DNA of 64,000 nt, from contig JAPYMA010001976.1 of the NCBI GenBank assembly GCA_035041965.1, positions 25,130 to 89,129 of the forward strand. Direction: 5' to 3'. Positions 12,641-25,700 of this stretch are shown here, in pieces. Positions within the stretch are counted from its first letter, which is position 1; every line of letters starts with the position of its first letter. This DNA comes from Anisakis pegreffii (Eukaryota > Nematoda > Chromadorea > Rhabditida > Anisakidae). The translations under genes and the position numbers were made by a program. Below the pieces are notes generated by a model that saw only the letters and a list, made by a program, of their open reading frames with translations, did no database searches and was not told where the DNA came from.

Positions 12641-13672
12641 AGTTTAGAAACGATGAGTGAGATATTCCTAACATCTTGAATACATTAACCAATTTAGGTA
12701 CAATGTACTGAAATAATCGGCCCAACTGTGCGAGATCGCTTCAGCAACTCATCATTATTGTTTCAAGTAAGCAAAATCGAACTTCGCATACGCACGTGTC
12801 ATAAATTCAAACTGAGACCGGCTTCGGATGGAACTTTTCATGTGCTTCAGAACGTGTATCTTCGATTTTCCACCACATCTAATCTGACGATACATCAATC
12901 GTCTCCTAACTCTCATGAATTTTCTCACTTCAGCGAGATGATCGCTGAAAAAAGTTTACGACCATCTTTAGCCTTAGAACGATTCTCCTCGATACGGCTT
13001 TTCATGCGTCCCACAATTAAGTATAACATTTGGTTTCGAATATCTCAAATACTTCGATGTTTGTATGATGCATGTTTAATCGCATGAATTGTCTTGTCTC
13101 TCTTCCCATCGCAATTGCATTCGTCCAATGTCAGTTAAGCGCTCTCCTCTCATGCCAACTGCTTTTACACGCAGCCCTCTCTTTCCGTGCTGTTTTCATT
13201 CACGCCCATTGTCCACATATCACTTGCGAAGTTTCGTTTCGAATGTTTTTTGAATGTATCTAACAAACAAATAATCTTATTAATCGATGTATGTACAATG
13301 GGATTTCGAGTTTTTTTTTTTTTTTTTTGAACTTATTGGAGTCACAGTTTATTTGTGCATTTAGTGAGAGTAACAAAAGTTGAATGAAGAGTGCGGAATG
13401 TTACTGTCACTTCGGTTTTCGATCGAAATATATGCGATCGAAGTTTATTAATCAATAGATTTATAAATTTGAATAGGATTTTATTTGTTCATATTGAATC
13501 AATCCAGTTTCGTATCAGGTTTTTCGGTTTGATTGCATGTGGAGACGTTCGTTTATTTTCGGGATGAATTGTTAGTGCTTGATGAGTGACCAATTTTTGG
13601 TGTATTCTGTGCCGAATCTATTTATATTTAATCAAGGTAATTAATCTGTTTAGGGCTAGCGAAGCATTCAAG
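12641..13672. other. Intergenic, no gene supported
   Basis: Open frames of 60-119 codons on the plus strand (12728-13087, 13072-13263) show no recognisable family. A poly-T run of 19 lies at about 13311-13329. An acceptor-like GTTTAG at 13648-13653 lies 20 nt before the CIAPIN1 start codon and may be its trans-splice site. Confidence 0.35.
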
Positions 13673-16446
13673 ATGAATCTCAACATCCCAGATCATTTGA
13701 ATGCATCTTCATCAATTTTACTCTTCACCGAGTCAACACCAAACGGTGAACAGGAATTATTTATTTGAAGTGCATTATGTCGAATATGCAATTTGTGAAA
13801 TTATTGTTCAGATAGCATATTCGGATATTTTTTCTATTACGATCAATTTTATGTTCTAGGCGTCTTCAGTTTTATTTGATGGCAGTTTATTTGGAGAAAG
13901 TGAAAGAATGCTTTCTCGATTTTGATTTCACAAATGGCTATAATCTGAATTAGTGTAGAAACAATTTTCAGCTTCGCATGAAAAACTTGATGATCAGATC
14001 AATGCACTGAAGACACGTTTCCCGAATGCTGACGTTTGTTCATCGCTACAACATATTGAAAGTGCTTGTTCAGATTATTCATATGTCATTATCATCAGCA
14101 TTTTCGATAATTACAGTCTGCATCACTACAGAAACTGTTTCTCAAAACGACACCTTTCAAAGAAAATCAAACCGGAACTAAATTCGTCGATAAATTCAAC
14201 GAATAATTTCAGATTTGTCCACGAAAGGAGAGTGTTACGATCATGTCTTTATTATTTGTGCTCAACCATCTAATTCACTATCGAAATTAATTTCAATCGC
14301 ATTTTCAAAACTGAAGCCTCAGTCAGCACTTTCACTGATCTCTTATGGTAAGTGACTAACGACAATTTCTTCTCGATTATTGTTTCAAACTTTGCGTATT
14401 AATTAAAGAATTGTCATAGTGTTCTCAAAAGCAGTACGACAAATCTTCAAATCGAATATGCAGCAAACTTTTATGCTATGGTTCTATCCATACTATTCAG
14501 TAAATTCTATCTAAATTTAAAGATAAATTGTTTCTCTTACTTTTTGGAACTGAGCAATGTTTATTTGTGAAAATAGTTTAGCTTATAGAGTTAAATTATC
14601 GTTTACACAATAGTCAGTAATGTGAGTTTTTTGTTATGTTAGAAATCAAAACGGTAATCGATGCTTGTATCATCACGACGTTCTTAATTTTGTTCAGTCA
14701 GTATAATTAATAATTTTCTCTAAAGATTCCGATGAGAAGATAATTGGTCGTGAAATGCGATTGAATGGATTCCTGGTTGAGAAGAGCGAAAACGCGAATC
14801 GATGGTTATCGATAGCTGCGAAGAAGGTTTATTTTGATAAACAATCGTTCATTTTCTCATAGTCATTGTTAGAATTGAAGCAATATTTTTATGCTGTCCT
14901 GTTCGGATCAGTCCAACGGGATTTGTTTGGAGCAGACGAAGTTCTGAGTTTGCTTTGCCTTCCCACTATCTCATAAACCTGTTATGTATAAATATGCTGA
15001 TTTTCAGCCATCAGTTCACGTTGGTGAATCGTTCTCGTTGAAATTGCCATCGAAAGTGAACGAAAAAAAGCAAAAAATATGGAGTATAAATGCGGAAAAC
15101 GAGGATGAGAATCTGATCGATGAAGACAATTTACTGCTCGAACAAGATTTCATCAAACCGTCGGTTAATTCACTTAAAGGTTTCTATTTTATATTTCATT
15201 TCGTATTTTCACGTTGATTTTCTTGTGCACTCTCACATCCAACAATAGTAATAAAGCGTTGTGTCCATTTACCACGAATCAATGTTGAGCATGATTGTAT
15301 TCCGCGCTGAGCCAAATAATACTTGGTATGAGATTCAAAAAGGGTGAAAATCTTCGAAGCTGGCGATGTGGTGGTGGTTTTGAGTGGGTAATACATGCGG
15401 AGCAACTGACTGTGAGATGAATATGACCGTGACCGGTCAATCTGCCTAAAGACATTTAGTTTAACGACAGTTTACCTAAAGACACATTGCCTAACGGACA
15501 GTTTGCCTAACTTACGGTGTTTTAATGGATATTTCGCTTAATAGGCATACTGTTCCTTAGGCAAACTGTCCGTTCGGCAAACTGTCCGTTAGACAATTTG
15601 TCTTAAGGCAAACTGTCGTTAGGCTAAATGTCTTTAGACAGATTGACCGGGTACCGAATATGACACAATGTGGTAATGAAGAAATTCATAGTTGTATACG
15701 CCGATTAAGTGTAATTTTAAAAATTATTTTAGTTGGTTGTGATGAAAACGTTGGCGCCCAGAAGAAGATACGCGCATGTAAAAATTGTACGTGTGGACTG
15801 GCTGAGGAATTGGAGCAAAAAACGTCCACTAGTGATGCACCGAAGTCATCGTGTGGCAAAGTGACATTCTTTTTCGATTTCTTTTCATTCTCTTATTTAG
15901 TTTCAAATTTGAAATGCCTTAATCGTTAATGACGAATTTGGTTTAGTGTCCTGCACAATATCTAAAAATTTACTGATAGAAATTTTAAGAAAGAATTTTC
16001 ACCCATGATTATCGTACTTTACATGCGGCATTTTAATGTGGATAAAGTCATACGCAAGAATGTACATCAGTCAGTAAGATGTGTTGTTTTGGGCATGACC
16101 GACTGGAATCATTTCGTATTTGCTTCCATCTCCCACTCACCTTTTCCTCCTCCCCTCCCCCACCCGCCCCACAAAAAAATTTTTAAATCCGTTTCCGGAG
16201 GGATTCTTTGTTTGTATTTTTACTGATTTATATTAGGCAGATAAGAGAGTATGGTTTCATTGAATTGACTGGAATTTTGGCTAGAATTGATGTTGATGTG
16301 AACGATTCAATTGAATCGAATGATTGAAATTGCAGTGTAATCTGGGCGATGCGTTTCGTTGTTCGACGTGTCCATATCGTGGACTACCGCCGTTCAAGCC
16401 GGGAGAAGAGGGCAAAGTGCTTTTGGGTGTTGTGGATGACATTTGA
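13673..16446 (+). CDS. ciapin1: Anamorsin/CIAPIN1 (Dre2), cytosolic Fe-S cluster assembly electron carrier
   Basis: Dre2/anamorsin receives electrons from the diflavin reductase NDOR1/Tah18 for cytosolic Fe-S protein biogenesis. Seven exons: 13673-13745, 13972-14061, 14213-14347, 14726-14826, 15008-15179, 15733-15860, 16336-16446. They are phase-consistent and give 269 residues plus TGA; human CIAPIN1 is about 312. Residues 1 to about 150 form the weakly conserved methyltransferase-like domain. The linker carries the conserved acidic [10 protein letters not shown]. The C-terminus has both cluster motifs: first CX12CX2CXC (C193 to C211, including [15 protein letters not shown]), then CX2CX7CX2C, followed by [20 protein letters not shown]. 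All eight cysteines are present. An AG at 13652-13653 just upstream could be a trans-splice acceptor. Intron 5 contains a foldback transposon-like repeat. Confidence 0.95.
15433..15651. mobile_element. Foldback (MITE-like) element in CIAPIN1 intron 5
   Basis: Ends with inverted repeats CCGGTCAATCTG (left) and CAGATTGACCGG (right). The symmetry continues inward through most of the element (AAAGACATTTAG against CTAAATGTCTTT; GACAGTTT against AAACTGTC; GCCTAACGGACAGTTTGCC against GGCAAACTGTCCGTTAGAC). The internal motif (A)GGCAAACTGTC recurs several times on both arms. Nearly the whole 219 bp can fold. No coding capacity. No clear target-site duplication could be fixed by eye. Confidence 0.8.
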
Positions 16447-19400
16447 TTATCGGCAGTTTCTTGATTGGTTGTAGCTTGCGATGAGGGCAATATCGTGTAG
16501 CTTTCTCTTATTGTTTGCTGTGTAAATGAGTTGACTTGACACATTAGATGTTTGCTAATATTTTGTCAGCACCGCTGTCAAATTCGCCTTACAATTAGTA
16601 ATTTATGCGAGTCGATTCGTTTAAACCTTCGCATAAGCTCAAGCCCAAATGTAGTGATTTTCAATGGGATATAGATGAAGTGATGAAGTTATGAGTAGAG
16701 GAGAGAAGACCTGAAGTTGTGCTACTTTGATGATTTGACGGGGGAATTTGGATTGTGAACCAATCACTGTTTCAAGTTTAGTTGACTGTCTTTCGATCAG
16801 CTATATAGAGACTGAGTCACCTTCGGAGGGTTCGTTTGCGCCGAAGTGAACGTTCTCCCTTCTCGATCTCTGCAGTAAAATAATCCTTCAGCGATTTTAA
16901 TATGAAGTCATATTTCAAGCTTATTTTTACTGTGTTATTGTTTTTCTTCCATAATTTCAGCTGTTGGATATTGACTTTTGTTGTCAAATTTCAAAAAGCG
17001 GTGGTGATCAAGTGAATTTCTGAATAATTTCTTCTATTCGATGATTATGCCGCTCAATGCGGCAGCATTTTCAAATCATTCGTTACTCAAAAATTCTTAC
17101 TTATCTGTCGATAATTGAACAATATTTCATAATGTGGTTACCGTCATTTGAAGAAACGGTAATGAATGGTATTTATTTGTCAATATATGAAGGCCAGACG
17201 CATCTCAACATTCTCATACCATACACCAAATCTAATTGATTTCGCGTCGTCGTGTTCGAATAAAAGGCTTCAGCATATTTTGTGTTTTGTTCGTGACACT
17301 AATGGGTTGCATCTTATCCATTTCTCGATATCGTTCACTTTCTCCAATCAATTGCTAGTGGAAATAATGCTGCTTGCTAGTGATACCTAGTGTTTGCACG
17401 ACATCTCGGTGATACCGAATGGCGCTATTAGAAAAGCGATACGGAGCTCGAGATGCGTGGTGTCGATGTTCACGGTATTTCCGGTATTGCTACCACAAGT
17501 CGTCATTTTAAGTGAATTTGCTAGTATATCCATCACGACTGGAGTCATGAATCATAGCTATTTTTGTTTTTTGTTGAATTTGTTGAGCTTTGGTGAGTGA
17601 TTTGTTAGATGAATTGTTTTCGGAATAATTATGAAAACATTGGCTCAGGAAGAATGTGTTGAGAAGTCACATTTCTATGTTTCAAAAGTTGCTTTTCAAT
17701 AGCGGTATCGCATCGGTTTAGAAAACGATACGGGTATTAATACGGACGTCGGTATTGAGAAATTGGTCCATTGAACAATACTTCATAATGTGGTGGTTAC
17801 CGTCAGCATTTTGACGGTAAGCACATTATGAAATATTGTCAATATGGTCGATATTTTGCAAACAATAATGATACCAAAATTAGTAATAACAATTAAAATG
17901 CAGATACGTTTATATATACCTATATATGCGAAATGCCAGTCAGTGATTTTTTGAAAGATTTGCCATCAGTGAATAAATCGAATTTTTCGAATGCTTCGAA
18001 CGATATTCTTGTCAAGGTTAATCATTCAATTTCTCTTCTTCATTAACATTTCTTCAGCAGTCACCTTACTATTTCATTTGCGTGCATGTTGCTTTACAGT
18101 TGAGCATAATTGGTGGGTGCGTTCAGTTGCATTGTTGAATATTAGGTTGATAGTTGTCGTGTTCATTAGACCGGGGCTATTGAAGTTGTAAGAATCGCAA
18201 CTCGTAACGGGCTCGTCGCTTAGGTAATCCGCCGGCTGACCACAAATTTGGCAACAGTCGAAATTTCTGATGGCATCATGAGGATTTACAAGAGTCATAC
18301 AGAGACCGGAGAAGAGATAGAGTTGATTTAAGATGTTGGATAGAACGGGATGGTGAATGAGAATGAGAATGAGTAGTTTTAGAAGTGGTACGTCAGAATG
18401 CTTGGATTATTAACGATAACGAATCAGTGGTTACGTGGATTTAGAAAGCAGTTTGTTATTAAATGGAGGAGGAGTGAGAATATTAAATGGAGGAGAATGA
18501 GCGAAGTATTGTTTTAAGAGAGAACGACCGAAGGTGATTCGAAACGTATCGAATAATTCCGAAGAGAAGAAAATTATTTGCGATAAAAAGCCGTTATTGT
18601 TGCATTACTTACAATCACAATGGTCAATCCGCGCATCAAATTCGACTACTAATAATTCGGTACTTTTATCAATTTATCACCATTATTACAATATTATTAT
18701 TGCTATTATTATTAAAATTATTATTATTATTTTGATGTTATTATTATTGTTTTGCTCATTGATTCGCGAGTGACTGCATATTGTAAAGAATTGCTCGGTT
18801 TTTTATTTATTTTTAGATTAGTAAAAATATTAATTCATAACGAGCACACGATTATGTCTCTTATTATCACAGAATAACTATAATCGCTGATAACTGTAAT
18901 AACTATACCACAGGATATCTATAGTGCACTAAATCATCAGAGTATTGCTCCATTGAAGTAGATCACTTTATATGAATTTTAAATGTTTAGAGACGAGTAC
19001 ATCGCCTTCTTTATCGTACAACTTTTTGGTGATCCTTTCGAATGGAAGTTCGTTTGAAAATTGAAATTGTTTCAAAAAATATAATCGATTATATAAGAAG
19101 AGTAATATTTCGATAATATTTATATCAACAGTACAACACCTTGTCGATCAATTGGATTAGAATGTCGCCAGGATGAATGGTTCCTATGCTGATATCGTTA
19201 GATAATTAAGGAAAGGAGTGTGTTAGAGAAGGGAGAATGTAGCGATAGTTGATGGATGTGAAGTTGTTGTGATAGTTGATTGAGATGATAAGGAGTAGTA
19301 ATTTAAGAACATGCGTTGTGTTCGATCAGAAAGAAAACGCACGTCAGATGCGCCGAGTGCTGACCAGAATGATTTGCCGAATGGATCATCAGAAACGAAG

Positions 19401-22363
19401 ACACGGAGGATGGAATAGTAAATAACGTCGTCGTCGTCATTATTGTATATATGATATGACTATTTCATTTATAATAATAATATTAATTGTCATTGCATGC
19501 AATGACAATCATCCAAGTGATTTTTTTATTTTGGATTATCGCTTTATATTAGACATTTTAGATGCATATATCGTTGTTTTGTTTTTTTTTCATAATACTC
19601 ATTTAAGTGGATATTTTTCTCCTCGCATCATCAGTAATACTCTCCACGAAACGAGAACAATATCGAGCATGAGATCGATTTGTTCATTGATTTGAAATTT
19701 TGACGTAAAATACGAAATTACCAATGAATGAAACCGTTTTCTATGAACTTTTTGATAAAGTTTTCGCAATAAATTTCACGAAAAGAATTTTATTTTCCAT
19801 TTTCTTCGAATAATTTTCATTTCACATTCAGTTGTCGAATTCTGCGCCGGTTTATTCGAACGAAAGCCTCTGAATTATTGTTGTGCGATTGAGGAAAAAA
19901 TTGAATATCCTGAAGAAGGGGATCATTACTGTTATTGTTATCATTGCAAATAGTTCCAATTGTTTTGTTTTTCGAAATGAATTTGTATGAATTTTATCAA
20001 ACCTATGATAATAATACTATTATCAGTAATATATCGTTCACAAAATTCGTGTTGAATATTTAAAGTTTTCGATCTGACGTAGTCGAAGACGGGGTTGAGA
20101 GGCGTCGAATAATTTTCAGATACTGATTTCCTTTACCGTACAGAAACTATGATCAGGCACTAAAGTTGTGTCTTGATACTTTTCCCAAAGTCAGGACCTG
20201 AAGAATAGAAAGAAGCTTAATACGAATAGATACATAGCATTCTCCCGTCAGAGGACATATTTGACTAGGCGTAACGTATCAGATGCATACGATTAAAGCA
20301 CTAATCGCATAGATTCCCTCGAGAAGCGCTTCAGTTTGCAGTTGAACTCTAAATTTAAGTAACTTCTGGCTGCCTTATGCGCAGATGTGGTGTACGATAT
20401 TTCATTAAGAGGGGATTGTGTACGATATTAAACGATATTCGTGTAGCTGTACGACATGCAAGTCATCGTGTATTATGTAACGTTGTAATAGTTCTTACAG
20501 AATACATTTCTAAATATTCCACGAATTTATGTGTTTGTCTATGTTGCATATGATTAGCTGCATTGTTGTTTCATAGTGAGCGATATTGTGAAGTGATTCA
20601 CTTGTTTAATGACAGTATTGCGATTGGTTTTATTGTTTATTGCCTAAAATGAAGAATTTCTAAGGAGTGTAAGCGGGTACGGATTTCAACTGATTGAACG
20701 TTTCCTTCGAACCCTTTCGAGCAGTTGATGAATTCCCTTGAAACAGTTAAAAGCGATGCGAGTAAGTTTACGAAATGACGGTTTATGAAAATGAAATCAT
20801 ATACATTTTATATCGCACTCAGCGCATTCATTCTATGAAATAGCGCATCTTATAATCTACTTTGTGTTGGTGGCAAAACTGTTAGAAAAGTTTCGAATAA
20901 GAAAGAGATTCAAGAAAGAGCAATAGGAAATGAGTGCAGAAGTTGGCATTGCGCAACGGTAAATGCCTTCAACGAGTTTATTTCGCATTGAAAGTGAATT
21001 GTTTTCAATTTGTGATGAATTGATTGTAAATGAAATTTGATTGGTGTTGTTGTATTGAATGATCAGAGTGGGACGTTCATTAAATGAACTAACTTGTCTT
21101 GTGAGTATTGCCTTATTGCCCAAGTAAGTGGATGCTTATCGTGTGCGCAATGCGGAACGTTTTAGAGCTATTACTTTGATAGGATACGACGATAGTTTGA
21201 CACAAAATATTTCTTGGTGTCTGATGGAGTTGATTATTTTAGTGCTGAGTAACATTAGATATTGTTCGTGACTGTCTAAATTTTCTAGTCGGGTAACCAG
21301 GTGCCTCAAAAGGACCCTCGTTTGCGATAGTCGCCGCTCATGTGAAACGTCCGTCCATTCTAGGCGCCCTTGATTGGCAGACGTTGAAGTCCCAGGCTCC
21401 CTCACCCCAGTTGTTCTCCTTAGAGGCCCTTCATAACTTACAATTAGGTGGTTACGACTAATTTGAGACATCTGATATCTGCTGCGCTCGTGACTTATAA
21501 AACGGCTTACAACAATACATTTTACCCGGTGTCGTGTGGATTTGATTAGCGTGTTTGTTGTGGCTCTATAGTACTTGTACTAATTACTTGTTTTCCGTGT
21601 GGATTCTGACTGTTTTCCTTGTACGATTTCTTTTGATAAAGTTTCTAAATGAAAATGAGTCGTTCCACTCAGATACCCCTCAATATCCCATCGCCTTCTA
21701 TTTCAAACGGTTCAAGGTGGTCAGGAGCGCATTGTAACGTTTGTCTTATAAGTTATAAGTACAAAACTTGCTGTTGAATTATGTTTACCGCCGTACCAAT
21801 GATCTCCTTCTCATCTTGCGATTCATTTCAGTTCATCTGTTGATGTTCATTACCTTTCGTTTATGCTTTTCATTTGTGCGATGTTGTTTTATCATTATTC
21901 ATTTCATCGTAAAAAGAGATTGTATTCATGTGAACACTCATAAACACATTATTCATTCGTATCATTTCGTTGTTCGTGTTTCGCTCGGTTTTAACCAATC
22001 CTTTTACATATTTTCATGATCATGCACAGTGCTAATGAATTACTACTGTGTGACCACTGCAAACAACAACCAAATAACTGATGTATCCTCAAACAGAATG
22101 TTGTAGTCTCAAAATGCCGTCAGTGAAACATTTCTAAATTCCGAATCATTTGCGCAAATTTTAGAAATTCTGGAGAAATTCAACCATAAAGTTGAACTTA
22201 ACTGTAAATATGGCGAAAAGTTGGATTAATTGTGACTTTAGCGTTAACGTGAGAAATTTTAGGCGAGAGAGGTGTTTCGAAGTGACCTTCGTGTGCAAAG
22301 GATTTAAAAAAAACATTGTGTTGCAGATATGCGTATTCTTTACCGTAAGGTTTTATGTAGTGT
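16447..22363. other. 5.9-kb intergenic region, no gene supported
   Basis: AT-rich sequence with ATT microsatellite at about 18665-18760. Small minus-strand frames may be fragments of something real but are unrecognised: 18074-18298, with a paired-cysteine stretch DCCQICGQPADYL, and 21136-21471, a polar helix-rich frame with TRVLLRHLVTRLENLDSHEQ. Neither is flanked by partner exons I can link. A hairpin repeat lies at 17772-17843. Confidence 0.35.
17772..17843. repeat. Hairpin repeat with a second copy of one arm at about 17114-17148
   Basis: Left arm TTGAACAATACTTCATAATG...GGTTACCGTCA pairs with right arm TGACGGTAAGCACATTATGA...AATATTGTCAA around a 5-nt loop (GCATT). The left-arm motif recurs, slightly diverged, at about 17114-17148 (TTGAACAATATTTCATAATG then TGGTTACCGTCA). 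A dispersed hairpin family is likely. Confidence 0.6.
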
Positions 22364-22375
22364 ATGTTTGAGAAG

Positions 22376-22673
22376 ATCTGTTACTTGTTACTTGGACGTT
22401 GAGTGGTTGTTTTGTCAATCGCTGTGAGCGATCGGCGGAACATTAATATTACCAGAGTTATGATTATTTATTGGATTTGTGATAGTTGGCTACGATTAAT
22501 TATGCAAAGTATTCACGGCAACTAATTAATTACTCGGTTGTGTTCGGTTGGCCTGCTCGCCTAGCCAGCGGGGTGACGGCGTAAATTGAGGCTAAAACAA
22601 TGCGCACGGAAATGTGAGCATTGTGGCCAGCAACGTTATAAACGTTTGATAGCCTGCTTGCCAATCCAGGACG
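22376..22673 (+). mobile_element. SINE-like retroposon copy 4 (full length), upstream of FBXO22-like gene
   Basis: The clearest insertion of the family: a 12-bp direct repeat ATGTTTGAGAAG flanks it (22364-22375 and 22674-22685). The body is colinear with copies 1 and 3 and ends with GCCAATCCAGG. The 3' boundary is about 118 bp before the FBXO22-like start codon and immediately upstream of its candidate trans-splice acceptor (22772-22774), so it occupies the proximal promoter. Confidence 0.85.
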
Positions 22674-22791
22674 ATGTTTGAGAAGTTTTGTGGATATTTC
22701 GATGTGAGGTGCGCATGCGAGATATTCATCTGCACTGAACAGTAGCGTTTATTATGTGATGCCACGAATTTCAGATCGATAGTCAAAATTA

Positions 22792-25700
22792 ATGGATAAC
22801 GCTGAATTTGTGACAGACTCAGCGGAGAATCTGAGTAGATTGTCACCGGATGAGATTGGGCAGCGGCAAGAAAGCGATGGTGGTAATGAATTGCAGCATT
22901 TGGGCGGTGTGTTCGAAAGTGCTTACAGTGTTCTAGATGGCTTGTTTGGATGCATGAACGCAAGGGAATTACTCAAATGCCAATTGTAATTGTTTGAATA
23001 CTTCTAAAATATTTGTTTGACATTGACATTGATGGTGATCGCTATTGGCGTAGCCCGGATTTCTTCCGAGCTTGGGGTGAAAGGGGAGCAAGATGGCCTA
23101 GTGCAAAAAAGTGACTGAATTTCGGGGTTTCGGTTTATTTTTTTAACTTTTATTTTTTTCCTTTTCCCTTTCCTTTCTTTTCCGCTTCCTTTCCCATCTC
23201 TGTTCCTTTTCGTCTACCCGCTAAGGAAGGGCATGTGCCTCTTGTGCCCCCTTTCCTGGCTACGCTTGATAATGGTTCAAAATATCGATCAAGTTGATGT
23301 TTTTATGTATTCATTTAATCGGCAGTTACAATTCATTACGAGTTTATGCCTTTCGATTGGTGGGTTGATATGGGAAATGGCATTCTGCAAATGTAATGTA
23401 AATAAGTGATTCGTTAATCGCAACTTAGGGTTTGTAAAAGTTGGAAGAATAGTATAGAGCAAGTATTGTCGAGACGATGTAAAGTCGTGTCATTTTATCG
23501 TGACGCTGCAAGCTCACAACCGAGGCGTCGTTGTGTTGACGATGAATTCGGTGATTACTTGAAGGTGAGTTGATACACGTCGCTGATTCATTTCGATATA
23601 ATTTCATTTCGATCTCCTTTTTTCTGCTCGATATTTTCATGGCATACGGCCGTCTGATTGAAATGAGGAGCTGCACATTCAAAGCGATATGCAAGAAACG
23701 GCAGATATCACTCGTCCTGAGCAATTTTATTGCGTCCAGCACTTTTCTGTTTTCCTGTTCATTGATTTCAAATGAACGTTTTTCATCTTAAGAAATTATA
23801 GAGGTATTTTTCGGAATTTCAACTTTTAAAAGTTGTTCCCACCCCCCCAAAAAAAAAGATCGTTCAGCGATCGGGATGAACCGTATAACCACTAAGGACT
23901 TGAACAAGACACTTGATTCAGAGTATATCAACAGTGCCCGCATTCGTGTGTGCTTTACAAGCGTATTATACACGAAAGCCATCGTGTCTGATGCCGCATC
24001 ACACCACTTCAAAATGCTCGTTTCGTAGGTCGTTACCATCCAGCTGTCGTCTGCTGGGTGGTGCGGCGCACTTATCAATTTATGGTTGGTACATTTCAAC
24101 ACTTAGTACATGCGTTCTTTCGCTATCATCACCAGTGGCATATTCAAGAGGGCGGAGGGCACAAGGGGCATAGAAGAATTCGCCTCAGAGTTCGATTATT
24201 TTTCTGGACTAGAGCATTTTGCGTTCGGCACCTCCACACATACCCCCTCCTACCGGAAGAAGAAATTCTGGCTACGCCACCGATCATCACTGCTCATATT
24301 TCAAGGCTCAATTGTTGAGCGTTGAATATTGAAAAGTAGCACACTCATTTGAGAGCAATTTTCTGATATCAACCAAAAAGACGACTGGACTGTCGAAACT
24401 GTACGAGGAGCACCAGTAGCTGATATTGAACACTAGTTGAAGTATTCGGTTGATGAGTGCGATTCGAGCCTAATATTGGGCAGTAGTTATTTCATGGATG
24501 GTTCGGTCTGATGAAAAGAAATTAGTAGTGCGATTTATGTGCTGATTTTCTGAAAAAATTGATCCATAACATGAATGTATAGATATATACCTGGATTACC
24601 TGGATTGGCCAGGCTATCAAACGTTTGTAACGTTGCTGGCCACAATGCTCGCGTTTCCGTTCGCACTGTTAGATATATAGATATAAAAAATATATATGTC
24701 ATTCTGTATAGATATATATGTCATTTCAAATAGATGTGTTGTTGTTGTTGTAAGAAAATAGATTCGAGCAGGTTGTAAGAATGAGAGTTGGAATGGAAAC
24801 GAAACGTCGTTGCTGGATGAAATAGTTGACGATGGCATCTGTGGTTTTATATTTCCGAAAGCTTTGTTACGTCGTTACGATATACGCATACAACCAATCG
24901 CGTTAACGTTCGTTTTTTCACTGCTTCTTTTCTTTTTGTTTTTGAAATCTTCATTTTTTAGTCATTTAAAAATTTCTTGAAGCTGCTCACTGACCTGGAT
25001 GGATGAGATTTCATGAAAGTGAGTTATTGTTGAGAGGCTTATAAGTATACTGAGTGAGGAACAGTATCGAGCAAATTATCGCACAGTATTAGCGAATGAG
25101 CTCATTCAAGAAAGTTGACTTCAGATTAGGAGTTGATCGATTGATTAATTTATTGATCAGCAGCTCATAAAGAGTTTGATTTTTATCAGTGGACAATTAA
25201 TTTAAGTGCATATTCAATATTCGTTCGTGTACTTTCAGTTTTCACGTTTCCCTTCGTTTACATGGATAGTTTTTCTGGGGGAGTTGTACGTTCATATGAT
25301 CAGATCAGTTGCATAATGAAAATGAAATGTCGATGTTAGAATATGCTGGAGGGAAATGAGATTTAATATTGTGAAGTGTTCATTCATACTGATCTTATCA
25401 TTTGTTTGAAGTGTTGATAAACAGGAACGATTACTTTCAATATGTGATAATGAACGGAATTTGCAAACATTCTGCTCGTTTTTCGATTGGCCACCTGAGG
25501 TATTGCAGTAATAATGTTAACAATGCAATCATTAATAGCAATTACATTACCAGTCTTAATGTTCAGTTATAATTATGAACAGTTATCTCTTATTACATAA
25601 ATTTTCACGTGAGAATAACTCTAAAAATTGAGCCATCCAAAAATATTCAGGCAAATAATTGAACCTTTCAAATTTCTCTGAATAATCATGAACATTCAGC

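Noticed and set aside
18074..18298. Small cysteine-containing gene on the minus strand
   Set aside because: One short frame with no recognised family, no linked exons and no conserved start context; mentioned only in the intergenic entry.
21136..21471. Possible retrotransposon gag-like frame (111 codons, minus)
   Set aside because: Helix-rich polar composition is only suggestive; no polymerase, protease or LTRs are nearby.
24960..25017. Missing FBXO22-like exon between TTTTTTAG (24960) and GTGAGT (25018)
   Set aside because: Good splice signals on both sides, but all three frames between them contain stops.
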